Shown: positions 10,993-22,061, numbered from the stretch's first letter. The stretch is 64,000 nucleotides of DNA from Chrysopilus asiliformis (GCA_964034945.1 OZ035960.1:76172585-76236584); one strand, 5' to 3'. The notes: a model not told the origin generated them from the letters alone. Made by a program: numbers and translations.

Positions 10993-11319
10993 TTTAGAAT
11001 GGATTAAATATCATACATACAGTGTTCAAAACGCTCCCATTTCTAGTCTTTCGTTCCACCTTGGGAATTGAAATCAATGGAAAATAAAAATTCAGCATTT
11101 CAGTAAAACCTCCAAACAACAAGAACAAAATTATGGTTTTTACGTTCTTCGTCTTAAGATCTTTACATTTGCGTTTTGTTTTTACGTTATTTGAGAACAG
11201 AACTTTAATGCTGGGAGCGAAATATCACTCTCTTACTAATGAAATTCATACTTATATACATATGTGTGTCCATCATACCCAACAGCCATCGCTCAAGGCT
11301 ATCATTCATTTTATGCGAA

Positions 11320-11589
11320 CAGACGGACGGACGGACGGATGGACGGACGGACAGACGGACGGACGGACGGATGGACGGACGGACGGACGGACAGACGGAC
11401 GGATGGACGGACGGACGGATGGACGGACGGACAGACGGACGGACGGACGGACGGACATGCTAAATTCCACTTTTTTTTATCATTCTAAACACATTGGTGT
11501 AATTCATTTTTTTGTGTGATGACGGGATCTTGGCGTTACAAACGGTAAGGCAAATCTAATATACCCTTTGGTTTCACCATACGGGTATA
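11320..11589 (+). repeat. family 1 repeat, 3' half with long GGAC microsatellite
   Basis: A run of about 135 bp of GACG/GACA units with GATG variants (11320-11456), followed by the family 1 tail. The tail has ACACATTGGTGTAATTCA, GACGGGATCTTGGCGTTAC, and the terminal hairpin TATACCC...GGGTATA (11562-11589). The 5' half is missing. Glu/Asp-free RTDGRTDG-type ORFs here are translations of the microsatellite. Confidence 0.8.
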
Positions 11590-11594
11590 AAAAA

Positions 11595-11762
11595 CCCTAA
11601 ACAATGCTTTTATGTAGGCCGCATTTTCTAACACACATTTTCTGTTCGGATGTCACCACAAACTATCCAGTATCATCGATTGCAAATTTGTTATCATGGT
11701 AGCAAGGCAGATTTTCTAATTTGTACAACCAAAATCTAAGACGTATCCACGTCAAAAAGAAT
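11595..11762 (+). repeat. 190 bp repeat R1, copy 3
   Basis: A direct copy of 1-190 with minor indels (for example, the CCCCTATA stretch is missing), starting 6 bp after the family 1 terminus and ending at GACGTATCCACGTC plus AAAAAGA. Confidence 0.75.
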
Positions 11763-13990
11763 CAAAAGGAATGATTTTTTTCGATTCTTTTTCATTCGCG
11801 AAGCGAAAAGTTGAATTAAAAGAGGTTTGGATTCACTTGCAAACAAATCGAAAAAATAAAAAAAAATCTTTTTTTTAAAAATAAGAATTTCATTTTCGAT
11901 TCGCCAATTGAATTTTTCCGTATCTTGGTTTACAAATATATTTTTATAAGATTTTTCTAGGTAGATCTGTATAATTTTCAGAAACTTTGAAATAAAACGT
12001 TGTCTTTATATTTTTTTGGACGGTTTACATTAGCCACAATTAAACATACTATTTACTATTAATTACATGTAATTTATTAAAATCAGTAATTTACCAACAC
12101 TTCATATAATGTCGTAATAACGAAATTGGTTTTTTGTTTTCAAAAAAATGTTACACATGAAAATGCGATACATTACTATCAGGATTAAAAACATACAACG
12201 TTGAATCCTAATTTTTCACAAAACAAAAGCACGATATCTGATTAAAAATAATTCATGAAATATTTTACCACGATTATTACTTCATTCTATAAAAGATATG
12301 TCCACCCATATAACATGCAGTTTAAAAGGTTCTGACAATATCGCCAACGACGAAAGCGTTTTTTGTAAAAAAAAATGAATCGTCTTTCCCATGCAAATGC
12401 TACGTTTAAGATCTTAACGAGTAAATATATTAAAAGTACGATACATAATATATTAAATAAAAATATGATATGTTGTGTAATTTATAAATTATATGTATAC
12501 GATATATATCGCACATTTTGGATTGTAAATCTTATACAAATAATTTCTTACAACTCTATTTGTGTCAAGTCTTAAATCCAAAGTAAAACGGCTATAGTAT
12601 CTGCTCAGTTGAAATCCATGAAAACTTGTATTGATAGCCTGTGCGGCACCCCAGCGTGTTTAACAACAATATCTGTCGACAGGCTTAGATAAGACGATAC
12701 CCCACTGATTTCATAATGTTCATTTCAGCCATGAAATCGTGGACTTACATGTTTGTTGATCATCTTTTGCAAAGATTTTTGTATCTTCCCCGTAATTTAA
12801 AATGTTAACATTTTAAATGCAAAATGTAAGGTGTTGTAAAGCAAAATCATCGACTAAAGAATTTCATAAAACGGTTTTCAATTTTATCCCCTATACGAAT
12901 AGTCCCAAAAGATTTTCATCACTGTAACAAATTCTGAAAAACCATATATAATTGCCATTATTGTGCGAAATTGATATGTGACTTTCTGAATGTCTGGAAC
13001 AGAAAAGTAAAGTTTTTAAATTTCGAGGTTATCAGCTTGACGGAAGTTAAAAACTACTTAAGGACACTTAGTATCTACCACCCAAATACTAACACATTAT
13101 CTGTATACCTGCTTCCAAACTTTAACTTTGTACCTTTCCTTTTACAGCCAATTCGTCATACACACATTGTCATGCCTCGTTACGAGTAGCAATATGTAAT
13201 GACCAAATGTCATTATCTCAAATATCATGAAACATAAATGGTATTGAAAAAATGAACTGAATAAATTTCGCATTGCATATTTTTAATTCAATGGTTATAT
13301 GTAGATAGGTGTATTTATTATTCTTTGTGTGGTATGAAGTGGTATCTTTTGTTTGTTGCACCTTGGTAGCATTAGCGCCCAATTCCTACTGAGACTCGTA
13401 GCATTTGCTCTATCTAGTAATAAACATATACATATGGAACACATACGTGTATAATCGATCTTCAATTGAACCCAAAAAGTCTTGAAATATTAAAAAGCAT
13501 CAGGTCACCAAATTAATGAAATCGAGTATCTTTTGAAAAACTTTTGTTTCTTTACCAATGAATCTTGGATTTTAATAATACAGAATGTTTTCAAAAAAAA
13601 TTTTCAAATATATTTAGCTATTAAATTGTTAAATGAATTTTGGTTTAATGACGAGAAAATCCAAGAGCTACAAGTGCTGCAGTTGTTATTTATATTAAAA
13701 ATTGTTTGCACTAGTGACTTGATATTTATTTTAATCAATTTAGCATGCAAAAAAAAACGTAACAAATAACACTCCACTTAATACATTTGGAAAAAAACAA
13801 CAATTGTGCCTCCCAGCTCCTTGAAGATGTGCCTCCCAGCTCCACTCAAAAAACCACTTTCCGCCACTATCATTTTTATGGGCTCTTTACATTCTTAAAT
13901 CTCGTGTCAAGTGGGACCTATAACCAAAATTTCATGTGGGTAGGATTTTTTAGGAAAAGCCCTATTTTTCTGTACTACTAGAATTTTTGT
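11763..13990. other. wg intron, no gene recognised
   Basis: AT-rich DNA. The part at 11765-11930 resembles the ATTCGCGAA-rich loop of the foldback at 8930-9633. From about 12000 to 13990 there is no repeat shared with the rest of the window, which makes it one of the few low-repeat intron segments and hence a candidate for ancestral intronic or regulatory DNA. A short doubled phrase (TGCCTCCCAGCTCC) occurs at about 13807-13845. Confidence 0.4.
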
Positions 13991-13994
13991 TATT

Positions 13995-14205
13995 CAGACA
14001 TCTTCAGTTTCTCAGCGAATTCGCAAGTGCGAAATTTTGACTTTTAGGAATTGAGTTCGAATCCCACACAGTATAATATCGGATCCCGCACGTTTCCAAG
14101 CATATATTCATCGATTCAGTTTGCAGAGTGATGTTGCGTGGTGTTTATGGATGAATGCAAATAAATTTGGAAGGTCTCTACCAGTAAATCTTATCTAATC
14201 TTGAC
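13995..14205 (+). mobile_element. probable tRNA-derived SINE
   Basis: A box-B-like word AGTTCGAATCC at about 14054-14064 is preceded about 35 bp upstream by a weak box-A-like word (TTCTCAGCGAATTCGC). A unique-looking body of about 140 bp follows. The head sequence differs from the SINE at 268-627, so it is a separate family. No cloverleaf for a functional tRNA can be drawn. Confidence 0.45.
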
Positions 14206-15138
14206 ACGTTTTTTTGCGTTAGAAAACTGTTATCGTTTTATAGAACCATCAGAAATAAATTTTGGGAAAAATTGGTGCCATGCAATCCAACTTGATTTAT
14301 AAAAGTTGGTTCCAATATGATGTATGCGAAAGTTACGTAGAATCAAATTCTAAACATTATTTTTGTAAAAACTTTTCCGAAAAAATGAACCATTTTCGAC
14401 AAAATTGTACATTCAAAAGGGAAATACTCACATTTCCACTCATTTTTGCTTTAAATAATTGTGTTTGGTATTAGCTAACATTTAATCACTTGAACACCAA
14501 GCACTAAACATTTTAACTGCACAAAAACGACTTTTAAATATTTTTTTCTTAAAAAAAAATTACGGAAACTGTGCAAAATTAGCAGATTACTATGTTCACA
14601 AGGTTCAATTTTGCTTATATTTATACTAAGCGGATAATATATAAAAAATTGTGTTTAAGCTGTAAATAATAATGCCGTGTATTTTATTGTTGTTTACAAA
14701 ATTTTAACAACTAGTATTATTTTACGAGTATTGCAGCAAACTTAGTCCTTTTTATAAACACCCTTATTAAATTTTGGCTAAATATATGAAATCCGCAAAA
14801 ATAAGCCTACTGAATATTCTAACAAAATATTGAAAAAAACATGCTTGGGAGGAACTGGTTGAAATATTTGCTGAAGAACAGGATTCATTAGAAAAAAAGC
14901 TGTGATGGGTAAGTTTTATTTTAGTGTTGTTTTTTTAGTTATGTAAATAAAACGTTAGAAAGTCAAACCTTATATCATTTCGTTTTGCCATTCTAATTCT
15001 CCCTCGCCAATAAAATAATTAGTAAATTTATATCTCACATTTAATGCTAACATTCCTCTTCCTGCATGCGATGTATTAAAATTTGTTAATGGTGCTGAAT
15101 ACAAATTGTATTCATATTATACAATACATCTTCACATC
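14206..15138. other. wg intron, nothing recognised
   Basis: AT-rich sequence with short low-complexity tracts. No transposon protein, TIR pair or RNA gene was identified. Confidence 0.4.
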
Positions 15139-15140
15139 TA

Positions 15141-15392
15141 CAGGTATCCCTCGAGTTACGCGGTACTTGAGTTACGCGAATTTCGAGTTACGCGTAAAAA
15201 AATTACGGCAGTAAAAAGAAAATATATAACTATAGATGAATGTTTTTATATGAAAAAGATAATAGGTATTTCACAATATTTTGAAATAAATTCTTAATAC
15301 ATATGCAAATAGTTGGCATCAATCCTGAGTCTCCACTTACGCGGTTTCGACCTACGCGGATCCAATTAACCGCGTAACTCGAGGGATACCTG
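15141..15392. mobile_element. Tigger/pogo-like MITE (252 bp)
   Basis: Perfect 23 bp terminal inverted repeats beginning CAGGTATCCCTCGAGTTACG, flanked by TA on each side (15139-15140, 15393-15394), the Tc1/mariner/pogo target duplication. The CAGGNATNCCTCG start resembles Tigger-type termini. TTACGCG words repeat inside both ends. It has no coding capacity. It lies at the C-terminal end of the Harbinger transposase remnant and so post-dates it. Confidence 0.85.
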
Positions 15393-15394
15393 TA

Positions 15395-17054
15395 CATATA
15401 TCTCTGAACCTGAGAAAATGAAGCAGACCGCCGCCGCTTTTTATAATTGTTTCAGCTATATCGATGTTTACATCAATAGGTCTGTGGAAAATACGCCCCT
15501 TGTTAGCCAGAAATATCCTCTGCTCATGCGACAATGCGTTTCGCGAATATGGGCGCATGATGTTTTTCATCAAAGCGAAAGCTTCGTCCCCAACTAGAAC
15601 ATATGGGAATGCCGTTGTATCAACACAGGATATTGGCTTCGGATCTGGTATATTCAAAAAAATTGCACAAGCCTTTCGTAAAAATTAGAGTTTTTAAAAA
15701 TAGCGGAATCAATATTTTTACCATAAGCCCCTACATCCATTTATATACAACAAATGTCTAAAAGCACAGAGGAAAATAAATGTTTGTAGTCATGGTACAT
15801 CGATCCGGAAATTTCCGGGCTTAGTAATTCGGATGTGCTTCCCATCAATAGCTCCGATATAGTTTAAGAAATCTGCATATTTATTACAAACTGCTTCGAT
15901 ATTTTTCCATGTCTCTCCGGTTGGATCCGGCATTACGATCTCTTTCAAAACGTTCCGTATGACTTCACATACTTGCCGTATTATTTCGGAATCGGAAGAT
16001 TTTCCAAGTCGATAGTTGTAATGAATTTCTCCAAACGCGCCACCTGTAGTCAGATACTTCAAGCAATTTATATACATTGTTTTAAATTTTTAGGTACAAC
16101 ACTTTAAAAAAAATGGAAAAATTTAAGGGATTTATACAACAAGGATTGCTGTTCCTTCTGTTCCCGGTGCTCGGAGAGAGACAACCTACGTTTTCTATTC
16201 TCGATTGTCTTTTCTCCAAAAATGTACTGGAGAGAAGGAAACAACGTCAAATATTGAGGATCAAGCAAAAGAAAAAATATGATATCATATATGACGATGG
16301 CTCCTGCTCCAAAAAATTATTCCGATGCCGAAAAAACAGAAGATCAATTCAACAGATGAACGTTTTGCTTATCTTATAGAAAAAATGATCTTATCAAGAG
16401 AGAAAATAAAAAAAGAAAATGCTCAAAATCAAAACTAAGATAAAATGTTTTGCTTATCTGTATATAAAAAGCTTAGAAAGGTTTCCAACAGTAAGCATCT
16501 GTCCACTAAAATTGAGCTGTTTGAAGTGTTTCAACGTGCCCAAATTGCACCGGCCAGCTTTAGTTACCTTTATCAACATATTCCATCCAGTATTCATACA
16601 GTGCAATGGCTAAATCAAGAATACGTCTATCCACCACAATAGAGTACTGTTCAGTTGGCTATGGCAATGTCAACACCATCATCACTACGGAAAATAGCGC
16701 TATCGTCAGCTTTAACGATAAATATTGGTTCGAATACCGAATCCAGTATTTTAGAATTGTACTCGAGTTCCAATGGCAATAATCCAGAATAATTAGGTCA
16801 AATACACTGCATTCTATTGAATAAAATTACCTTAAGGTTATACAATACTTTCCTTGTGATGAGACAGAATCCCTCATAATGTTCCCAGTACTCGAAATAC
16901 TATCCCCTACTAATACGCTGAACTCGTCAAATGATCTGACAGACATTCGTAAATGGTTTAAAAACAAAACTTTGGTTCGAATTCCCTCAATTTTGGATAC
17001 AAAATCATGAAGTGACCGTGTTTCAGCATATCTCGCAATACGGGATGTTTCCAA
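15395..17054 (-). pseudogene. PIF/Harbinger (HARBI1-like) transposase remnant
   Basis: The transposase reads right to left. The N-terminal part (17054-16827) has HDFVSKIE, LFLNHLRMSVRSFDE and KYCITLR. The middle (16077-15790) has YLTTGGAFGEIHYNYRLG and YIGAIDGKHIRI with the first catalytic Asp. A frameshifted bridge (about 15785-15665) has MDVGAYGKN with the second Asp. The C-terminal part (15657-15395) has PYVLVGDEAFAL, MRPYSR and GRIFHRPIDVN. This order matches DDE_Tnp_4/HARBI1 proteins. About 740 bp separates KYCITLR from YLTTGG; a GTAATT donor-like site at 16832 suggests either an old intron or an insertion. There is a stop before the bridge and at least one frame change. The Tigger-like MITE truncates the C-terminus. 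The element's own termini were not found. Confidence 0.85.
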
Positions 17055-18080
17055 TATCGCATTTTCCTACGATTTTTTATTGCCTACTTCCTCGATTTCC
17101 AGATTCGATCTGAAATGGAAATTGTCCAAATCGCGCGGTTTTTATAGAATTTTGACCAATGGAAACGGCTGTTTGTGGCATATTTCTCCATGGGTAATTC
17201 TTGTTATATATTTCTGCAGTCCTTGGCAAATTTTCCAAATTTTTCAGCATTTATTTCTTCACTGCAAGTAATTACTTCCAGTATTATTTTGAAATTGTAG
17301 ATCAAACTTAAATCTACTCTTATTATTTCAGAAGTTATCTCGGGGTCTAAGAAAAATCTTTTTGCTGTATTACCATCATTTGTGTTGCCAGCACCTTGTT
17401 TTGGTTGGTCTATTATTAATCCCAATTTGCGAAATTCTTGCTGAACGTGCTTTTTTTAACTCCTTTTTGAGTATTTTTGATATTGTTTTTACTGATCCCT
17501 AAGCTCCCAACTCCAGATCATGGCTGAGTCTGTGCTCCATAAAACGGATTCTTGCATGAAAAGGTGATATCCCAAATTCATATACTGAAATATTAATTGA
17601 TGATATCGATGGTTCTTGGCTTAATTTACTTGATGTTGTCTGACATATTATACAACTGGATGCAGCGTTGGTGTTGGTTAATGCATGACGAACTTTGCCA
17701 TCTATCATTGTCAATAATCATTCGTATTTCATTTCTATTTATTGTCCTTTTATATTAATTTGCAGTGATTGTAGTAATACAATTTGGGATTTAATAGTTA
17801 CAACTTACTCGTTAATTGTTTCTTTCGTTTCCTTTTTAAATGCAAATTTTATTGGCCGACAGTATTTTGTTGAAGATGGTGTGACGCAGTGGCGGCTTTA
17901 TAGGGGAGGCAACGGAGGCATTGCCTCCTCATAACATTTTATAAAAATGTTTTTCTAACGTATGCCCTTAATTTTTTATATCATAATGGACTGTATAAAA
18001 ATCTGTATGTTCAGAAAATAATAATTTAAAAGAAAATCCTATTCTCTAATGTCGAATTCTCTAAAACATAAACTACAAAT

Positions 18081-18275
18081 TCTCTTCATAGAGGCTAGCC
18101 TCCGATTCGTACAAATACTTTCATACAGCTTTTGCTAAGAACAAGCATAGCCACATATAGAATACGAATACCAATCTCCGTAAAACATTCTCTTCATAGA
18201 GGCTAGCCTCCGATTCGTACAAATACTTTCATACAGCTTTTGCTAAGAACAAGCATAGCCACATATAGAATACGA
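18081..18275. repeat. tandem duplication, period 108 bp
   Basis: The block starting TCTCTTCATAGAGGCTAGCC occurs at 18081-18167 and identically at 18189-18275, separated by a 21 bp spacer. It lies inside the hAT-like element. A short related phrase recurs near 18605. Confidence 0.9.
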
Positions 18276-18335
18276 GGAAGGTCGGTGGGAGGGGGGAGTG
18301 GGGAAGGGGAAGGGGATAAATTATCGATGTTTCGT

Positions 18336-18598
18336 CACACACACACACACACACACGGGCGCCCGAATTTGTAAAAATAATATTACTTACGACAAAATGT
18401 TTACGATAAATTGTCTTACGATAAATTGTCTTACGATAAATTGTCTTACGATAAATTGTTTTACGATAAATTGTTTTACGATAAATTGTTCTTACGATAA
18501 ATTGTTCTTACGATAAATTGTTCTTACGATAAATTGTTCTTACGATAAATTGTTCACGATAAATTGTTTTACAATAAATTGTTCACGATAAATTGTCC
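18336..18598. repeat. CA microsatellite followed by a 15-16 bp minisatellite
   Basis: (CA)n spans 18336-18356. From about 18395 to 18598 the unit CTTACGATAAATTGT is repeated about 13 times, with C/T variation at the junctions and shortened last units. It is internal to the hAT-like element. Confidence 0.9.
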
Positions 18599-18949
18599 GC
18601 GAATCAATACGAACACCAATCTCTGTTTCGCTTTTCCCGTCCAGAAGAATAGGTCTTCTTACATAATTCTCCAAAAAAGGTCTTCCTACATAATTCCGTA
18701 ATTTTTTGGCATACTTTAACTTTGCCTCCTCATTTCAAATATACACGAGCCGCAACTGGTGTGATGTTATTCCAAACGTCAAACGTTTGCGGTGTGCTCG
18801 TTGATAGTCCTGAGTCTTCCAAATTTTTCCTCAATCGCAAAGGTATCGGGTCTTTCAACAAGGACATAACAATTTTGTATTTAAATAAAACACAGAATAA
18901 TTGAGATATCGGGCTGAAATTTATTCCAGGTGTAGTGGACATGTTACAT

Positions 18950-19260
18950 TTAAGTATGAAATTCGATGTCGTTCATATGGCCACCGCGAGCACGTTTGCT
19001 GATTGATTCTTTGGAGCCAATTTTCCACACTCTTCCACACATGTCGACCGGAATGTTGGCAATTTCGCGTTCGATATTGTTCCTGAGCTCCTCTAACGTT
19101 GTTGGCTTGTTGGCATAAACTAACGACTTAACATTAACCCATAAAAAGAAATCCAACGGCGTTAAATCGCATGAGCGAGGTGGCCATTCGACAGGACCAT
19201 TTCTCGACATTACACGATTACCGAACTTCTCCTTCAATAGATCAATTGTTTGACCAGCTG
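18950..19260 (-). pseudogene. mariner-type transposase C-terminal remnant
   Basis: A 95-codon frame includes GPVEWPPRSCDLTPLDFFLW, KSLVYANKPTTLEELRNNI, IPVDMCGRVW and KRARGGHMNDIEF. This is the end of a DDE transposase common in insects: the SPDLTPLDFFLWG block holds the third acidic residue and is followed by the C-terminal tail. Here SCDLTPLD replaces SPDLTPLD, and WKIGSKE sits where VENWxxR is expected, so the frame is probably shifted near residue 70. Upstream catalytic domains are missing. The fragment is cut on the right by the pogo-like MITE at 19313. A related N-terminal fragment on the same strand lies at 33183-33483. Confidence 0.8.
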
Positions 19261-19312
19261 TGTGGCTTTGCTCGTTCGTGAACTTAAATTCACTTTATAT
19301 AAAACCATTATA

Positions 19313-19796
19313 CAGTAGAACGCGCTTAAATGCAACACGCGTAAATGCAAAACTCGTGTAATTGCACGCAAAATTTGTGCATGGAGGATTTTTGAGCATT
19401 TTTCATACAAAAATACACGGATAAATGAAATACGCTTAATTGCAATACTTGCTTAAATGCAACCATTTTCACATCCGCAAAAGTATAAATTATATGAAAT
19501 TTTACACGCTTAAATGCACATGTGCAAAAATGAAATGTAATTACTCAAAAAAAAGTGATTATTGTTATTTTTATTTGATAAAATGAATTCTTAATTAGGT
19601 TCTTTGTTTTTGTGTAGCCTTGTTGAATTTAAATGTTTATTACAGGAATATTAAAGTTGCATGTTTATCTTTTACTCGCATAATTGCACATTAATGTGCA
19701 TTTATCCGTGCTTCCGTGCTACGTATAAATGCAAAACACGGATAAATGCACATAAAATTCTGCGAAATTCGATGTGCATTTAAGCGTGTTCTACTG
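19313..19796. mobile_element. pogo-like MITE (484 bp)
   Basis: TIRs of 22 bp with one mismatch, starting CAGTAGAACRCGCTTAAATG, flanked by TA on both sides (19311-19312 and 19797-19798). Interior words such as CGTAAATGCA and GGATAAATGCA repeat several times in both orientations, giving a strongly periodic internal structure. No ORF. Confidence 0.85.
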
Positions 19797-19877
19797 TACT
19801 TATATTTTAATATGCTTCGAGAAATTTGGAAAGAACTGCTCCAAAAACACAAATCTCGAGAAAAAGGCTATACAGTT

Positions 19878-20086
19878 TGTTAAGTCCTTGACTTAAATAA
19901 ATAAAAGACTGAATTGAATTAATAAGTTTTATTCCTTCCGTTGAATTCTCGCAAAAGACTGACCAGACTATATTTTTCAAAACAAGACTTACTACAAAAT
20001 CTATTTCTTTTTAAGAACAAGTATTTTAATACATGTCAGGTTGCTAATTAATAATATTAATTGTCAATACTGACAGCAACCTAACA
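19878..20086 (-). repeat. Gypsy 3' LTR (209 bp)
   Basis: Read in element orientation it begins TGTTAGGTTGC and ends GACTTAACA, i.e. TG...CA. It contains an AATAAA signal and is preceded by the polypurine tract. It differs from the other LTR at one base in the AT stretch near 20055. Confidence 0.95.
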
Positions 20087-20134
20087 CCTCCCCTTTTAAG
20101 TGTTATTCATCAAAACATTAAATGTATTTTCAAA

Positions 20135-21040
20135 TCATTGATTTAAATATTTTTTTTTATACGGATCTATTTGAATTTCTTTAGTAGGTTTTATAATTCT
20201 GCTTGAACGTCGTAAACTATGCGACGGATTATTCAAAAGTTCTTCTCTATCAATTTCATGAGGAATATTCTGATGTTCGTTGTTATCAATTTCTTCTTCA
20301 AAAGTTACTTCTCTCATTTGATTTGTTTCAAGTCCTTCTGACATATCGGTAGATGTAGATTCTTCTATTACTGTATTAGGTGAAGATTTTTTAGAATCGA
20401 TATTGTCATATCTTGCAATTGAATGGAATGGTAGATCGAACGTTTCCGCAATAGTTCGCACATCAACATTTTCAGGAAATTCTTGTGTCTGCAGTTTACG
20501 AATTATTTGATTTACATGAAACCTTCGGAAAGAACCATCATCCATGATCACTGCATACATAGTATTACCGAGTTTCTGGTGAATTCTTCCAGGCTGCCAT
20601 TGCTGAGATGTATTATGACGCGCGTAAATAAATTCGTCTACTTGAAACTCCCTGCTCCGGGCTCCATGTTGGGACTTAAATTGTTGTTCCATCTTTAAAT
20701 CACGTTCTGTTAATCGTGTTGGAGGCAATAATAGGTCAAATGACGTGCGTAACTTTCGCCCCAGGAACAGTTCAGCTGGTGATTTACTTTCTGGAAGTAC
20801 TGAATTTGGATGAATTCGATAGGTTTCTAAAAATATGTCAAGAGAGTTTTGGACATTTCCCTCCCCTTTTAATTTGACAAGCGCTCGCTTCAAAGTGTCA
20901 ACAAATCGTTCTGCTTGACCATTGGATTGGGGATGATAAGGAGGAGTGAAAATGTGCTGGATTCCAAATTGTTGACAGAACTTCTTGAATTCGTTTGAAC
21001 TAAACTGAGTTCCATTATCACTAGGGCCCGGATTTTGCAT
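20135..21040 (-). pseudogene. Gypsy integrase C-terminal part
   Basis: A 301-codon frame. The first six or so residues derive from the inserted hAT terminus. Then come SDNGTQFSSNEFKKF (second catalytic Asp region), FTPPYHPQSNGQAERF with the third acidic residue (Glu44), and a chromodomain-free C-terminal tail with GRKLRTSFDLLLPP and HNTSQQWQPGRIHQKLG (an SH3-like DNA-binding region). It ends in an acidic, serine-rich stretch and a stop 38 bp before the polypurine tract. In an intact element this would be continuous with the upstream frame at 22059-23540; the hAT-like insertion separates them. No internal stops. Confidence 0.9.
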
Positions 21041-22061
21041 AAATGCATAGATTTTTTTTTTGCTGCATTTCGCATTTATTATGAGTTACTTATATGATTT
21101 GCGGGTTTCAGATCCAAAAAAACCAATTTTTCTTTGCATATAAATGCATATTTACCATTATGTTGCATAAATGCATAAAAACATATAAATGCACGTAAAA
21201 GCATATAAATGCATATTAAGTGCATATTTTAAGTATTTGAAAATACAGTATAAGCTCACTTATGTATATTACCTTATTGCTGCACACTTGGTGTTAATAT
21301 AAATAGAATGTTAATATAACTGAAAGAAGTATATATTTTTATGTTACTGAAAAGTAGCTTTTTTAAAGGCATAGAGCCGTCTTAAGACTAGTGAATTTTA
21401 GTACTAAAATTTAATGTCTCTTTACAACGAATTGTCGCTCACTTATTAGTAACAACTTAATCTGGACTAACATACTTTATTTTTTGTTAGAGTCAAAATT
21501 AAATTAGCCATTGGTAGTAATTTGCTAGTTTCAAAACTAAGTAAACTGGACTTTATAAATATTCATTGGTAAGGCCCATAAATTACAGCTAATTTTTCAG
21601 CAAAATAATTATTATACAATGTTGTTTGTTTCTTCCCAATATTTTTTAGTACAGCCCTTTGTTGTAAAGGTTCTTCCAATAGAGATACATTCTGAATTTC
21701 GAATCGAATTTAAAAGTACGGATACATCTGCAATGACAGTTTCAACATCTTTACTCCATGTTTGTTGTTTTTGTTTCAATCTTTACTCCATATCCGTTTT
21801 AAATCAGCCAAAGGAACGTTTTCGTCGCAATCATCTTCGTTAGTTGGGAGCAGAATATTTCTCGTGAAGTTAATTTAAGTTATAAATTTGTTATTTGTTT
21901 CTTTTAATAAAGTTTACAAAATTATTAAATCCTTACAAATTTAAAATTATATGCATATTTTGAACTTTTTTATTGCATATTTACTTGCATATTTTGAACT
22001 TTTTTATTGCATATATAACTGCATATTTCTGCAATAATAAATGCATATAATCCGGGCCCTA
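21022..22061. mobile_element. 1,040 bp hAT-like element inside the Gypsy integrase
   Basis: A perfect 8 bp target duplication ATTATCAC (21014-21021 and 22062-22069) and TIRs of 13 bp starting TAGGGCCCGGATT. The subterminal regions are dense in TGCATATAAATGCATA words in both orientations. No transposase ORF. It disrupts the SDNGTQF motif of the integrase, so it is the youngest layer in this nest. Confidence 0.9.

Larger units (their letters stand above)
9640..11000 (-). mobile_element. 5'-truncated Penelope-like retroelement
   Basis: Contains the C-terminal part of a Penelope-type polyprotein (10045-10992) followed by an AT-rich 3' untranslated region. A hammerhead-like motif lies at 9687-9759 near the end. 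The catalytic palm of the reverse transcriptase is missing, so this copy cannot mobilise itself. Exact ends are not resolved; the right end falls close to the inverted arm starting near 11012. Confidence 0.75.
8655..11296. repeat. 2.6 kb inverted-repeat structure enclosing a Penelope-like element
   Basis: About 280 bp at 8655-8934 recurs as the reverse complement at 11012-11296 with roughly 90% identity by eye; shared words include GTTCTGTTCTCAAA and CTAGAAATGGGAGCGTTTTG. The 2.1 kb between the arms contains a second, smaller foldback (8930-9633) and the Penelope-like fragment. Inverted terminal copies are a known property of Penelope-like elements, so the arms may belong to that element. This is inference. 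Confidence 0.65.
17887..18758. mobile_element. 872 bp hAT-like non-autonomous element
   Basis: Flanked by 8 bp duplications GTGTGACG (17879-17886) and GTGTGATG (18759-18766) that match at seven positions. The short TIRs start CAGTGGCGGCT on the left and CAGTTGCGGCT (read inwards) on the right. It sits inside the Transib-like remnant: removing it and one duplication rejoins the NNITP and PSSTKYCRP words. The interior has no transposase but holds a 108 bp tandem duplication, a CA repeat and a 15 bp minisatellite. Confidence 0.75.
17080..18900 (-). pseudogene. Transib/RAG1-like transposase remnant, interrupted by a hAT-like element
   Basis: Coding similarity runs from about 18900 to 17080 on the minus strand, with the part at 17887-18758 being an inserted element. 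In order it shows DPIPLRLRK, NNITPSSTKYCRPIKFAFKK, TMIDGKV, SCIICQTTS, FGISPFHARIRFME, LGLIIDQPKQG, NTNDGNTAKRFF, EINAEKFGKFA and NYPWRNMPQT. The GNTARRFF/EINxxKFxxY/YPWYxMPxxVH layout corresponds to the region between the second and third catalytic positions of Transib transposases and the RAG1 core (GNFARKLM in RAG1). At least three frameshifts or stops occur (near 17200, 17715 and 17815), so it is dead. The family assignment is from recalled motif order, not a search. The first Asp motif and the C-terminal Glu region were not located. Confidence 0.6.

Noticed and set aside
11239..11519. ORFs rich in RTDGRTDG-type repeats
   Set aside because: They are translations of the GACG/GACA microsatellite in three frames; no flanking protein signal.
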